A stretch of 64,000 bases of DNA. It comes from Mesorhizobium sp. WSM3859 (lineage in GTDB: Bacteria > Pseudomonadota > Alphaproteobacteria > Rhizobiales > Rhizobiaceae). The notes beneath the pieces were generated by a model. The model worked only from the letters and a program-made list of their open reading frames with translations, was not told the DNA's origin and ran no database searches. This document shows, one piece after another, positions 36,880 to 45,508 of this stretch (the first letter of the stretch is position 1; each line of letters begins with the position of its first letter). The stretch spans positions 22,448 through 86,447 of the forward strand of contig NZ_NSGG01000020.1 in the NCBI RefSeq assembly GCF_002295065.1, given 5' to 3'. The translations under genes and the position numbers were made by a program.

Positions 36880-37575
36880 TTAGGCCGTCACTTTGAGGTG
36901 GGCGGCATCCTCGATCCGCCCCGAGCGCATCGACACCTGGCGCGCGCAGCGCACGGCGAGCTCCGGATCGTGCGTCACCAGCACCAGCGTCATGCCGCGC
37001 TCCGCCGCCTTGGCGAAGAGAAGATCGGCGATCTGCCTGCCCGTCGCCTGGTCGAGATTGCCGGTCGGCTCGTCGGCGATAAGGATGCGCGGCGACGGCG
37101 CCAGCGCCCGGGCGGTCGCCACGCGCTGCTGCTCGCCGCCGGAAAGCTCGCCCGGATAGTGCGTCACACGGTCGCTCAGGCCAACCGCCGCGAGCTCGCG
37201 CGCGGCGACGCCGAACGGATCGGCATGGCCGGCAAGCTCAAGCGGCACCGCGACATTCTCCAGCGCCGTCATGTTGGGGATAAGATGGAAGGACTGGAAC
37301 ACGATGCCGATGTTTCGCCCCCGAAACGACGCAATCTGGTCTTCGCTTTTCCCGTTGATCAGCTCGCCGGCGATCCGGACCGTGCCCGAATCGACCCGTT
37401 CCAGGCCGGCCAAAACCATGAGCAGGGTGGACTTGCCGGAGCCCGACGGACCGACAATGCCTGTGGCTTGCCCGGCCGCCACGTCGAGGCTCACGCCCTT
37501 CAGCACATGGACGGAGGACGCGCCCTCGCCGAGCGTCAGCGATACGTCCCTCAGCGCGATGACGGCTTCTGTCAC
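36880..37575 (-). CDS. ABC transporter ATP-binding protein, LolD/YbbA type
   Basis: The 231 aa ATPase has Walker A GPSGSGKST at residues 42-50, signature LSGGEQQR near 144 and Walker B LIADEPTGNLD near 167. This MacB/LolD branch works with FtsX-type permeases by mechanotransmission. It is four bases upstream of the permease start, so the two form a transporter. The neighbouring GDSL esterase gene is divergent, the same arrangement as ybbA/tesA in E. coli. Confidence 0.94.
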   Translation of the reverse strand: MTEAVIALRDVSLTLGEGASSVHVLKGVSLDVAAGQATGIVGPSGSGKSTLLMVLAGLERVDSGTVRIAGELINGKSEDQIASFRGRNIGIVFQSFHLIPNMTALENVAVPLELAGHADPFGVAARELAAVGLSDRVTHYPGELSGGEQQRVATARALAPSPRILIADEPTGNLDQATGRQIADLLFAKAAERGMTLVLVTHDPELAVRCARQVSMRSGRIEDAAHLKVTA

Positions 37576-37657
37576 AATAAAAGCGCCCTATATGTGAAAA
37601 AAGGAGGCGGCCCGTGTCTCCTTCCTTGGGTTGTTCCGGTCATATGGGGCTCGCCGC

Positions 37658-38320
37658 ATGGCATTCAAACATCGTTTTGCCGCAGCCCCCGTTGTTTTCG
37701 CAGCCCTCATACTTTTCCTTGGCCTTTGCGGCGCCATTTCGTCGGCGCGCGCCGCCACCTTCACCATCGTCGGCTTCGGCGACAGCCTGATGGCGGGCTT
37801 CGGCCTTGGCCCTGGCCAGGGTTTCACCGACAGGCTGCAGGCGGCGCTGAAGGCGAAGGGCCTTGACGTCACCGTCGCCAATGCGGGTGTGTCGGGCGAC
37901 ACCTCGAGCGGCGGGCTGGCGCGGCTCGACTGGTCGGTGCCGGGCGGCACAAGGCTGGTTATCCTCGAACTCGGCGCCAATGACATGCTGCGCGGCCTTT
38001 CACCCGACATCGCTGAGAAGAACCTCGACGCCATGCTGGGCAAGCTGAAAGAGCGCAAGATCCCGGTGCTTCTGGCCGGCATGCGCGCCGCGCCCAATCT
38101 CGGCGCCGACTACCAGAAGACGTTCGACGCCATTTATCCGCGGCTCGCCGAAAAATACGGCGTTCCGCTCTATCCGTTCTTCCTCGACGGCGTCGCCGGC
38201 CACCCCGACCTGCAGTTGGAAGACGGCCTGCATCCCAATCCCAAGGGGGTCGACGTCATGGTCGAGCGCATCCTCCCCGTGGTCGAGAAGGCGATTGCCG
38301 CGAATGGCGGTGCCTCGTGA
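37658..38320 (+). CDS. SGNH/GDSL arylesterase (TesA-like)
   Basis: The 220 aa secreted esterase has a signal peptide ending near ARA at residues 30-32, followed by the GDSL block with Ser43 (FGDSLMAG), the Gly/Asn blocks (NAGVSGDTSSGG and LELGANDML), and the Asp-His pair in DGLHPN. This matches TesA/arylesterases that act on acyl esters and thioesters in the periplasm. The ATG at 37658 is chosen. A TTG at 37631 would lengthen the n-region. Confidence 0.92.
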   Translation: MAFKHRFAAAPVVFAALILFLGLCGAISSARAATFTIVGFGDSLMAGFGLGPGQGFTDRLQAALKAKGLDVTVANAGVSGDTSSGGLARLDWSVPGGTRLVILELGANDMLRGLSPDIAEKNLDAMLGKLKERKIPVLLAGMRAAPNLGADYQKTFDAIYPRLAEKYGVPLYPFFLDGVAGHPDLQLEDGLHPNPKGVDVMVERILPVVEKAIAANGGAS

Positions 38321-38438
38321 GACCGAAAAGCCACGCTTTCCGCCGGGGAAACTTTGTGGACAACAAACCGCTTGCCCCGCGCCTGCATCGATGATTCGCT
38401 AGGGCTGAGAGTTTCGATTCGAGGACAGGAGGCTTCAC

Positions 38439-39032
38439 ATGCCACGTCTTTTCACCGCCCTCGAAATTCCGCGTGATGCCGCTCTCTCCTTGTCCTTGCT
38501 CCGGGGCGGGCTGCCCGGGGCGCGCTGGATCGATGTCGAAAACTACCACCTGACGCTGCGCTTCATCGGCGATGTCGAGGGCCATGTCGCCGACGAGATC
38601 GCCAACGCGCTCGACAGGGTTCACCGCCCGTCTTTCCAGATGACGCTCTCCGGCGTCGGCGCCTTTGGCGGCAAGAAACCGCATGCGGTGTGGGCCGGCG
38701 TGTCCGCCTCGCCGGACCTGACGGCGCTGCAGGGCGAAATCGACCGCATCTGCCAGCGGCTCGGCCTGCCGGCCGACCCGCGCAAATTCTCGCCGCATGT
38801 GACGCTGGCGCGCCTGCGCAACGCAAGCCCGCTCGATGTCGCGCAATATCTCTCGGCGCGCGGCAATTTCGCGGCACTTCCCTTCCGTGTCGGCCGCTTC
38901 GTCCTGATGTCGTCGCGCGATTCGGTCGGCGGCGGCCCCTATATCGTCGAGGAAGCCTGGCCGCTGGTCGGCGAAACGCTGGCCTCGAGCCGCTTCGCCA
39001 GCGCCTCCGACGCCTCGCGGATCATGCGGTAG
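38439..39032 (+). CDS. thpR: RNA 2',3'-cyclic phosphodiesterase
   Basis: The 197 aa member of the 2H phosphodiesterase family has the two HxTx motifs, His37-Thr39 (YHLTL) and His120-Thr122 (PHVTL). ThpR opens 2',3'-cyclic phosphates on RNA ends. GGAGG eight to nine bases upstream supports the ATG. Its last 94 bp overlap the 3' end of the opposite-strand phosphatase gene. Confidence 0.92.
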   Translation: MPRLFTALEIPRDAALSLSLLRGGLPGARWIDVENYHLTLRFIGDVEGHVADEIANALDRVHRPSFQMTLSGVGAFGGKKPHAVWAGVSASPDLTALQGEIDRICQRLGLPADPRKFSPHVTLARLRNASPLDVAQYLSARGNFAALPFRVGRFVLMSSRDSVGGGPYIVEEAWPLVGETLASSRFASASDASRIMR

Positions 39033-39454
39033 ACCGACGCGAAGGCCTCGGCGTCGTCATAATAGGGATCCGGCACGTCCGCGGCCTTTCCCGTGGCGAA
39101 ATCCAGATAGAGATGAATGCGGTCGCGCGCGGCCTGCGGCGCCAGCGCCTTGAGGTCGCGCACATTGGCCCGGTCCATGCCGAGGATCAGGTCGAAGCGC
39201 GAAAAATCCTCCAGCAGCACCTTGCGCGCCCTCTGCCCTGAAATGTCGTCGCCATGCCTTGCTGCCACCGCGATCGAGCGCCGGTCCGGCTCCTGACCGG
39301 CATGCCAGCCGCCGGTCCCGGCTGAATCGAGCAGCATATCGCGGCCCCGGCCACGCTCGGCCCAGACGATGCGAAACACGCCTTCCGCCAGCGGCGAGCG
39401 GCAGATATTGCCGAGGCAGACGAACAGAACGGAATTTATGGGCTTTATGCTCAT
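38939..39454 (-). CDS. Low-molecular-weight protein-tyrosine phosphatase
   Basis: The 171 aa phosphatase has the P-loop CLGNICRS (Cys13 to Arg19) and the general-acid Asp in VPDPYYDD near the C-terminus. The ATG at 39454 (MSIKPINSVLFVCLGN) is used, and a frame extension to 39694 is rejected. The C-terminal tail after ALAKRLEA is antisense to the last codons of thpR, and such an overlap of 94 bp is longer than usual. Confidence 0.9.
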   Translation of the reverse strand: MSIKPINSVLFVCLGNICRSPLAEGVFRIVWAERGRGRDMLLDSAGTGGWHAGQEPDRRSIAVAARHGDDISGQRARKVLLEDFSRFDLILGMDRANVRDLKALAPQAARDRIHLYLDFATGKAADVPDPYYDDAEAFASVYRMIREASEALAKRLEASVSPTSGQASSTI

Positions 39455-39557
39455 GCGATATGCGCCGTTTGTGCATTTGGAAGCCCAAAACGCAAAGCAG
39501 CTTTGGGCGACTTGCATTATGGTGAGGACCAAATTCGAGATAGCACGGGAAATCATC

Positions 39558-39851
39558 ATGACGAGAGAAAAACTCAGCAAGGACGCGATCGCCGCCGCTC
39601 TGGCCGAGCTTGACGGCTGGTCGCTCGCCGCCGACGGCGCCTCGATCAAGCGCAGCTTCGTCTTCAAGAATTTTTCCGAGGCCTTCGCCTTCATGACCCG
39701 CGTGGCGCTGGCGGCCGAGAAGATGGACCATCATCCGGATTGGTCGAATGTCTACAAGACTGTCGACGTGGCGCTGAACACCCATGACGCCGGCGGCGTG
39801 ACGGCGCTCGACATCGAGTTGGCGAAACGGATGAACCGGTATTTCGGGTAG
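39558..39851 (+). CDS. phhB: 4a-hydroxytetrahydrobiopterin dehydratase
   Basis: The 97 aa pterin-4a-carbinolamine dehydratase carries the EKMDHHPDWSNVY motif with the catalytic His-His pair, and THDAGGVTALDIELA near the end. It recycles the pterin cofactor of aromatic amino acid hydroxylases. No hydroxylase gene is nearby. The ATG at 39558 gives the usual length. Confidence 0.93.
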   Translation: MTREKLSKDAIAAALAELDGWSLAADGASIKRSFVFKNFSEAFAFMTRVALAAEKMDHHPDWSNVYKTVDVALNTHDAGGVTALDIELAKRMNRYFG

Positions 39852-39931
39852 GTTCGCGAAACAGTGGCTCAGTGCAGGAGCGAAGGGCCGTTAGGATGGA
39901 ATGAACAGCAAGGATACGCCGCGTTCCTTCA

Positions 39932-40089
39932 CACCCCCCTCTGTCCTGCCGGACATCTCCCCCGCAAGGGGGGAGATCAGATGTCACCGCCGCTTTCGCC
40001 AATCGTCGACGTTGTAGGAAGAGCGCCGACGACGAAGCTGCCAATCTCCCCCCTTGCGGGGGAGATGGCCGGCAGGCCAGAGGGGGGTG
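39932..40089. repeat. RIME-like mosaic element, family A copy 3
   Basis: The ends CACCCCCCTCTGTCCTGCCGG and their complement differ slightly from copies 1 and 2 (GTCC for GGCC). The interior matches copy 1 in the same orientation (GATCAGATGTC...GCTTTCGCCAATC). Confidence 0.9.
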
Positions 40090-40218
40090 CTGTCCCGCCA
40101 GCATCTCGGATTTCTGCGTTCAGACGCCACGAACTCTTGCAGCAGCCCGCCGCTTTCACCACATCTTCCGCCGGCGGGCCGGCACGCAACCATGCGCCCG
40201 GCCGCCAAGGAGCGATGG

Positions 40219-40581
40219 ATGACGCAAGGTTCCGGTTTCGATTTCTTCGGCTTCGGCGACAAGCTTGCCGGTGAAGGCGAGGTCCGCGAGAAGTTCTGGC
40301 GCACCGCCAAGAAAGCGGCGCGGCAGATCCCGTTCATGGACGAAGTGGTCGCCGCCTATTACTGCGCCATGGACAAGGACACGCCGCTACGCGCCAAGGC
40401 CACCCTGCTTGGGGCGCTCGGCTATTTCGTCCTGCCGTTCGATTTCATTCCCGATTTCGTCGTCGGCCTCGGCTACACCGACGACCTCGCCGTGCTGACC
40501 GCGGCGATCGCCGCCGTCAGCGCCCATATCACGCCTGCCCACAGGCAGGCCGCCAGGGACGCGCTGGCTGACCGGAGCTGA
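40219..40581 (+). CDS. YkvA/DUF1232 family membrane protein
   Basis: The 120 aa product contains the DUF1232 signature DTPLRAKATLLGALGYFVLPFDFIPD followed by GLGYTDDLAVL. The ATG at 40219 is preceded by AAGGAG. An ATG nine codons upstream (40192) is possible. The frame continues back into the family A repeat, which is not coding. The function is unknown and membrane-associated. Confidence 0.88.
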   Translation: MTQGSGFDFFGFGDKLAGEGEVREKFWRTAKKAARQIPFMDEVVAAYYCAMDKDTPLRAKATLLGALGYFVLPFDFIPDFVVGLGYTDDLAVLTAAIAAVSAHITPAHRQAARDALADRS

Positions 40582-40835
40582 TCCCGATCCGCTTCACGAC
40601 CGCAAATCAGCGCGTGCGAAAAGACAAACTCTTGCCGTTTTCGTGGCATCCAACTCCGCGCCGGGACAACGCGCTGACAACCACAGGCGGCAGCGCGAAA
40701 GTGGCGGTTTCCTGGGGTGAGCTCCTTTTCTTCGAGGACAATTCACCGTTTGGTAACCCTGATTAAATCAAAATGAAGCGACGGCAGGACGCCCAAGCGG
40801 CCCGCCTCCGCACCATTTGGAATACGGAAAGAACG

Positions 40836-41342
40836 ATGCGCGGATTGATTGCTACAATTTCCAGCCTGGTCCTGGCGGCCGCCTTCGCGGCGCCGGCGCT
40901 GGCGCAGCAGGCGACCAAGATCGGCCAGCACAACGCCTGGGGCACCTACAGCTATCAGTCGCAGGCCGGCAAGGTCTGCTATGTGCTGACCGTGCCGACC
41001 GACAAGCAGCCGCCGTCGCTCGACCATGGCGACATGTTCTTCTTCGTCAGCCAGCGTCCAGGACAGCAGGTTTCCTACGAGCCGCAGTTCATCGCCGGCT
41101 ACAATTTCCAGGAAGGCTCGAAAGCCACCGTCACCATCGACAAGAAGAGCTTCTCGATGTTCACCCGCGGCAAGTCGGCCTGGGTCGAGAACGCCGCCGA
41201 GGAGCCGGTGCTGATCGCCGCCATGAAGACCGGCACCGACATGAAGGTGCAGGCGAAGTCGGGCCGCGGCAATCCCACCTCCTACGTCTTCTCGCTGAAG
41301 GGGATTTCGGCCGCGCTGTCCTCGATCGCCAAGTGCAAGTAG
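40836..41342 (+). CDS. Invasion-associated locus B (IalB) family protein
   Basis: The 168 aa periplasmic protein has a signal peptide ending at ALA-QQ near residues 22-24. The IalB core has WGTYSYQSQAGKVCYVLTVP, MFFFVSQRPG, and a C-terminal TSYVFSLKGISAALSSIAKCK with a likely disulfide between the two Cys residues. Rhizobial members are of unknown role, and the Bartonella homologue is needed for erythrocyte entry. A clear terminator follows. Confidence 0.9.
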   Translation: MRGLIATISSLVLAAAFAAPALAQQATKIGQHNAWGTYSYQSQAGKVCYVLTVPTDKQPPSLDHGDMFFFVSQRPGQQVSYEPQFIAGYNFQEGSKATVTIDKKSFSMFTRGKSAWVENAAEEPVLIAAMKTGTDMKVQAKSGRGNPTSYVFSLKGISAALSSIAKCK

Positions 41343-41364
41343 GCAGAGACCGAGTCTGGATCCG

Positions 41365-41391
41365 AAGGCCGGGCCGCAAGCCCGGCCTTTT
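41365..41391 (+). terminator. Intrinsic terminator after ialB-like gene
   Basis: AAGGCCGGGC and GCCCGGCCTT arms with the loop CGCAA, followed by TTTT and a second T-run, lie 23 bases past the stop. Confidence 0.85.
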
Positions 41392-41446
41392 GCTTTTGAA
41401 AGCAATTCCGGAAGGATGTGAAACGGATTGGGTGTCACGGCAAGCA

Positions 41447-41556
41447 AGGCTTAAAGCGCGTCGCGCTGAACCGGATTCAGGCGACGCACTTTAAGTCTTT
41501 GTTTTGATGCATGTCGTTGTCCCAGAACCGCGCACACTTCTGGGCGACATGCATTA
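41447..41556. repeat. Rhizobial repeat with ATGCATGTCG hairpin, copy 1
   Basis: ATGCATGTCG (41509 region) pairs with CGACATGCAT near 41545-41554, with an inner CCCAGAA/TTCTGGG stem. The leading part is GCGCGTCGCGCTGAACCGGA. A decayed copy is at 56365-56437. The element stands directly before the glycosidase-like gene. Confidence 0.75.
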
Positions 41557-41563
41557 GTTTGCT

Positions 41564-42997
41564 ATGGTGGGCATGTATGGCTCAGACCAGCGAGACGAGA
41601 ACAACCCGAGGCCGAGCCATGTTCCCCGCAGACTGGAAGGAAACCCTTTCGTGAGCGCCCGACACCAGTGCCTCGCGATCGCCGTGATGTTGGCTCTTTG
41701 GTCTCAGGATTCGCGTGCCGAGCCAAGAGCCGCCGTTCCGACTGCGGATTTTCTGAACAGCATCGGCGTCGTCAGCACATTTCCGGACCGAGGCCAGCCT
41801 TTGGCCAAGACCGTCGAAATGGTCCGCTATTGCGGCTTCCGGTGGGTGAGGGCGGGAATAGAGGGGTTAACTGACAACGGCCCCACGACCATGCAGACCT
41901 TTCTGGAACTGCATCGGCAAACCGGTGCCCGGCTGAGTTGGGGACTGGTGAGCGGTGGGTCTGACCTGAATAAATTGATAGAAACCGGCAAGGTATTGGC
42001 GCAAGCCGACGCGCTGCTGGCCTTTGAGGGCAACAACGAGCCAAACAACTGGCCTGTTGAGTATCAAGGCGAGAAAGGCGGCGGGCGCGGGTACTCGTGG
42101 AGGGCGGTCGCGAAACTGCAGCGAGACCTGTACCACGCGGTCAAGACGGATCCGGCGCTGGCGAAATACCCCGTGTGGTCGATTTCGGAACCGGGAGCGC
42201 AAAATGACAACGTTGGCCTTCAGTTTCTTGCAATTCCTGAGGGCGCTGAAACCCTGATGCCGGACGGCACCAGATATGCGGACGACGCGAATGTACACAA
42301 CTACCTCTATCACCCGCATTCGCCCTATCCAGGAGACAACAAAGCGTGGGACGCTGCCGACCCGACCTATGCTTCGCGGGTCGACGGACTATTTGGAAAC
42401 TTCGGTCTGACATGGTCGAAATGGTTCCGGGGCTACACCCCGGAACAACTTGAAACACTACCGCGTGTCACGACCGAGACGGGAACCAATATCCAGGGCC
42501 CGGTCACCGAAGAGTTGCAAGGTTTGAATTTGTTGAATTTGTATTTCGCGCAGTTCAAGCGCGGTTACGCCTACACTTCGGTCTATCTGCTGAGGGACCG
42601 CACCGATGAGGCTGGCAACCAGTCGTTCGGTTTCTTCAGGCCCGATTATTCACCCCGCAAGGCCGCGACCTACCTTCACAACGTTACGACTATTCTGGCT
42701 GACGAGGGTACGGTCGCTACGTCCGGCACGTTGGACTACACGATCGCGGACCAGCCTCCGACGGTCCATGATCTTCTCCTGCGGCACAGTGACAGGACGT
42801 TCCAACTGGTCGTCTGGGACGAACGGTTGAACGACCAGGACCAAGTGACCGTGCGCCTTGGCGCCACGGCGACTTCCATAAGCATCTATGATCCGACTGT
42901 CGGCATCGATCCCGTCCGGACAGTGAAGAACACTACCTCGCTCGACCTTTTGCTCACCGATCATCCGATTGTAATCGAGATCTCGTCTGCCAGATAG
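41564..42997 (+). CDS. Secreted glycoside-hydrolase-like protein, AT-richer than neighbours
   Basis: The product is 477 aa from the ATG at 41564. A GTG at 41651 (VSARHQCLAIAVMLALWSQDSRA) would start directly with the signal peptide and may be the real start. The body follows a clan-A TIM-barrel pattern: RYCGFRWVRAGIEG, then the likely acid/base Glu in FEGNNEPNNW, and the likely nucleophile Glu in RVTTETGTNI. A beta-sandwich tail follows. The base composition and codon choice differ from surrounding genes and a mobile-type repeat lies just upstream, which suggests horizontal gain. The substrate is unknown. Confidence 0.75.
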   Translation: MVGMYGSDQRDENNPRPSHVPRRLEGNPFVSARHQCLAIAVMLALWSQDSRAEPRAAVPTADFLNSIGVVSTFPDRGQPLAKTVEMVRYCGFRWVRAGIEGLTDNGPTTMQTFLELHRQTGARLSWGLVSGGSDLNKLIETGKVLAQADALLAFEGNNEPNNWPVEYQGEKGGGRGYSWRAVAKLQRDLYHAVKTDPALAKYPVWSISEPGAQNDNVGLQFLAIPEGAETLMPDGTRYADDANVHNYLYHPHSPYPGDNKAWDAADPTYASRVDGLFGNFGLTWSKWFRGYTPEQLETLPRVTTETGTNIQGPVTEELQGLNLLNLYFAQFKRGYAYTSVYLLRDRTDEAGNQSFGFFRPDYSPRKAATYLHNVTTILADEGTVATSGTLDYTIADQPPTVHDLLLRHSDRTFQLVVWDERLNDQDQVTVRLGATATSISIYDPTVGIDPVRTVKNTTSLDLLLTDHPIVIEISSAR

Positions 42998-43272
42998 GCT
43001 GGCGCGTTTGGACAAGCAGGCCGGGCCTCAAATCCGGTCTTCGCTTTCACAGCGGCTGTTCTGCCCCGGCAATCCTGCGCCGCCGGATCGCCTCGGCGAT
43101 AGAATGGCACCGGCCTAGCACAATGACGGAGCCGATCAACCCGCGAGGGCGAGCCTGACGCTATGCCGACAACGTCCAGGAACGGCGCTCAAGGAGATGT
43201 GATCGGGGAGATTTGATCGGATGGCCCGCCGGCGAACCGGCCGGCGGGAGGCGGCAAGTGGGATCGGCGAGG
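42998..43272. other. Gene-free stretch of 275 bp
   Basis: No convincing gene or repeat is seen. A short GGCCCGCCGGCGAACCGGCCGGCGGG palindromic part (near 43222-43250) could end the minus-strand Met-rich gene's transcript, but it lacks a T-run. Confidence 0.3.
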
Positions 43273-43572
43273 TCACATCGCCATTTTTTCACATTCGGCC
43301 TGGGCCTTCTTGGTCGACGTGTCGATCATATAGGCTTTGCCTTTGGCGTCGGTGATCATCATCATGCAGTGCTTGATCGGCTTGGCCATTTTCATCATTT
43401 CGGCGCTCATCTTGGCGTCCGGCATCATGGTGCCCATGTGACCGTCCGGCATGATCGCGGTCACCTGGCCGCCCTTCATCATCGTCATGGCGCCCATCGT
43501 GTCTTCGGCCAAGGCCTGCGAGGCGCAAAGACCAGCGAGGCCGGCAATGAGTGCGAACTTGATCGAGTGCAT
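43273..43572 (-). CDS. Methionine-rich periplasmic protein
   Basis: The 99 aa product starts at the ATG at 43572 with GGGAG nine to ten bases upstream. A signal peptide ends at ALA near residue 22. The mature part has 18 Met and several His residues, arranged as MGAMTMMKG, GHMGTMMP, MSAEMMKMA and HCMMMI, plus two Cys residues. This is the style of periplasmic copper(I) or silver-binding proteins, but no family is recognised and no copper gene is adjacent. It could instead be an oxidant sink. Confidence 0.75.
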   Translation of the reverse strand: MHSIKFALIAGLAGLCASQALAEDTMGAMTMMKGGQVTAIMPDGHMGTMMPDAKMSAEMMKMAKPIKHCMMMITDAKGKAYMIDTSTKKAQAECEKMAM

Positions 43573-43800
43573 CTGAACAACTCCCATTGTTGAGGGGCAT
43601 GGTCGCCCCCTTCCGGTTCGCCGACGCAATGCGAATGGTTACGCCAACACGAATATGTGATCGGATTTCATGACGGCAGCCGGCCTTGTGGGAGAAGGAA
43701 AGCTCAGCCGCATGACTCCGCCATCAACCTGTGCTATGCGCCGCGCTTCCTGTTCGGCCGATGCTGAAATCGGCCGCAAATCGCTTATATTGGCGCCACC

Positions 43801-45033
43801 ATGACCGTTTCGCTTGACCTTACCGCCGAAGGCGCCCGTGACACCTTGCGCCGCGCAACACCGGCCGAGAAGCCGTCGCTGATCGGCCTGACCCGCGCCG
43901 AGCTCGGCGAAGCCCTTGTCGCCGCCGGCATCGTGCCCGAGCGTCAGGCGAAAATGCGCGCCCAGCAGCTCTGGCATTGGATGTATGTGCGCGGCGTCTC
44001 CGACTTCGCGCATATGTTCAACATCTCCAAGGACCTGCGCGCCGCGCTCGACAAGCATTTCACCGTCGCGCGGCCCGAAATCGTCGAGGAGCAGATCTCC
44101 GCAGACGGCACGCGCAAGTGGCTGTTCCGCTTTCCGCCGCGCGGCGCCGGCCGCCCGGTCGAGATCGAGACCGTCTACATCCCGGAGGAAGGCCGCGGCA
44201 CGCTCTGCATCTCCTCGCAGGTCGGCTGCACGCTGACCTGCTCCTTCTGCCACACCGGCACGCAGAAGCTGGTGCGCAACCTCACCACCGAGGAGATCCT
44301 GGCGCAGCTGCTGACCGCGCGCGACCGCCTGGGCGACTTCCCCGACCGCGACACGCCGGACGGCGCTATCGTGCCGGCCGAAGGCCGCAAGGTGTCCAAC
44401 ATCGTCATGATGGGCATGGGCGAGCCGCTCTACAATTTCGAGGCGGTGAAGAAGGCGCTGCTGATCGCCTCCGACGGCGACGGCCTTTCGCTGTCGAAGC
44501 GCCGCATCACGCTGTCGACCTCGGGCGTGGTGCCCGAGATCGCCCGCACCGGCGAGGAGATCGGCGTGATGCTGGCGATCTCGCTGCACGCCACCAATGA
44601 CGACCTGCGCGACCTTCTCGTGCCGATCAACAAGAAGTTCCCGCTGAAGGAGCTGATCGCCGCCTGCAAGGGCTATCCCGGCCTCTCCAACGCCAAGCGC
44701 ATCACCTTCGAATATGTGATGCTGAAGGACGTCAACGATTCCCTCGACGACGCCAAGGCGCTGGTCAAGCTCTTGAAGGGCATTCCCGCCAAGATCAACC
44801 TGATCCCGTTCAACCCGTGGCCCGGCACCAACTACCAGTGCTCGGACTGGGAGACGATCGAGAAGTTTGCCGACTACATAAACAATGCCGGCTACGCCTC
44901 GCCGATCCGCACGCCGCGCGGCCGCGACATCCTCGCCGCCTGCGGGCAGCTCAAGTCGGAGTCCGAGCGCATGCGCAAGGTCGACCGGCTGGCGCTCGAA
45001 GCCATGATGATCGCGGGGCACGGCGAGGCGTGA
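43801..45033 (+). CDS. rlmN: 23S rRNA (adenine-2503-C2)/tRNA A37 methyltransferase
   Basis: The 410 aa radical-SAM enzyme has the cluster motif CTLTCSFC with Cys143, Cys147 and Cys150, and the mechanistic Cys381 near the C-terminus (ILAACGQL). It methylates A2503 of 23S rRNA and A37 of some tRNAs. The length and the MGMGEPLYNF motif are standard. The stop overlaps the GTG of the next frame by two bases. Confidence 0.96.
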   Translation: MTVSLDLTAEGARDTLRRATPAEKPSLIGLTRAELGEALVAAGIVPERQAKMRAQQLWHWMYVRGVSDFAHMFNISKDLRAALDKHFTVARPEIVEEQISADGTRKWLFRFPPRGAGRPVEIETVYIPEEGRGTLCISSQVGCTLTCSFCHTGTQKLVRNLTTEEILAQLLTARDRLGDFPDRDTPDGAIVPAEGRKVSNIVMMGMGEPLYNFEAVKKALLIASDGDGLSLSKRRITLSTSGVVPEIARTGEEIGVMLAISLHATNDDLRDLLVPINKKFPLKELIAACKGYPGLSNAKRITFEYVMLKDVNDSLDDAKALVKLLKGIPAKINLIPFNPWPGTNYQCSDWETIEKFADYINNAGYASPIRTPRGRDILAACGQLKSESERMRKVDRLALEAMMIAGHGEA

Positions 45034-45508
45034 GCGATCTCCCCTGGGGTCGCATCGCTCTCGCCTGTATGGGCTATCTCGCCGCCGTTTTGATCGCGGC
45101 CGCCGTCACTGTGTTTGTCATGATGGCACCCAGCACCCTGCCCGATGATGGCGCATGGGGATCGATTTATGCTAACAGTCGCCAGCTGGTCGACATTTAT
45201 TCGGTAGGGCTGGCGATCACATTTCCGACGGCGCTGCCCGGTTTTTGACGCTGTTCGTCGCGCGCCCAGCTGGCTGGGTTGGCTGGCTGCCATACGCATG
45301 CGCCGGCGTCCTCGACGCCATCCTTGCCCTGGCAATCTTCGATCTCGGACTTCAGATGCTCGACCCCCTTCCGCCGCGGATACCCCTGTTGGAAATGCCC
45401 TTAAAAATATTGTTGCCCTGTGTCCCAGGTGGTTTCGCTGGTGGCTTTGCTTACTGGGCATTGGTCAGACGATCTCTGCCGAGCAACAGACAGTGGTTTT
45501 GGGCATGA
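45030..45508 (+). pseudogene. Small membrane protein split by a frameshift
   Basis: A GTG at 45030 (overlapping rlmN's TGA) opens a 72-codon frame with two membrane segments that ends at ITFPTALPGF-stop (45248). The next frame, from 45245, continues without gap as LTLFVARPAGWVGWLPYACAG with further membrane segments to 45508. The junction is a run of five T in GGTTTTTGACG. One more T would join the two into a single 159-aa protein of about four membrane segments. The following gene encodes a protein of like length and layout. Confidence 0.7.

Noticed and set aside
40054..40218. Longer N-terminus for the DUF1232 protein starting inside the repeat
   Set aside because: The extension is translated repeat sequence, while the ATG at 40219 has AAGGAG at the right distance and starts near the family core.
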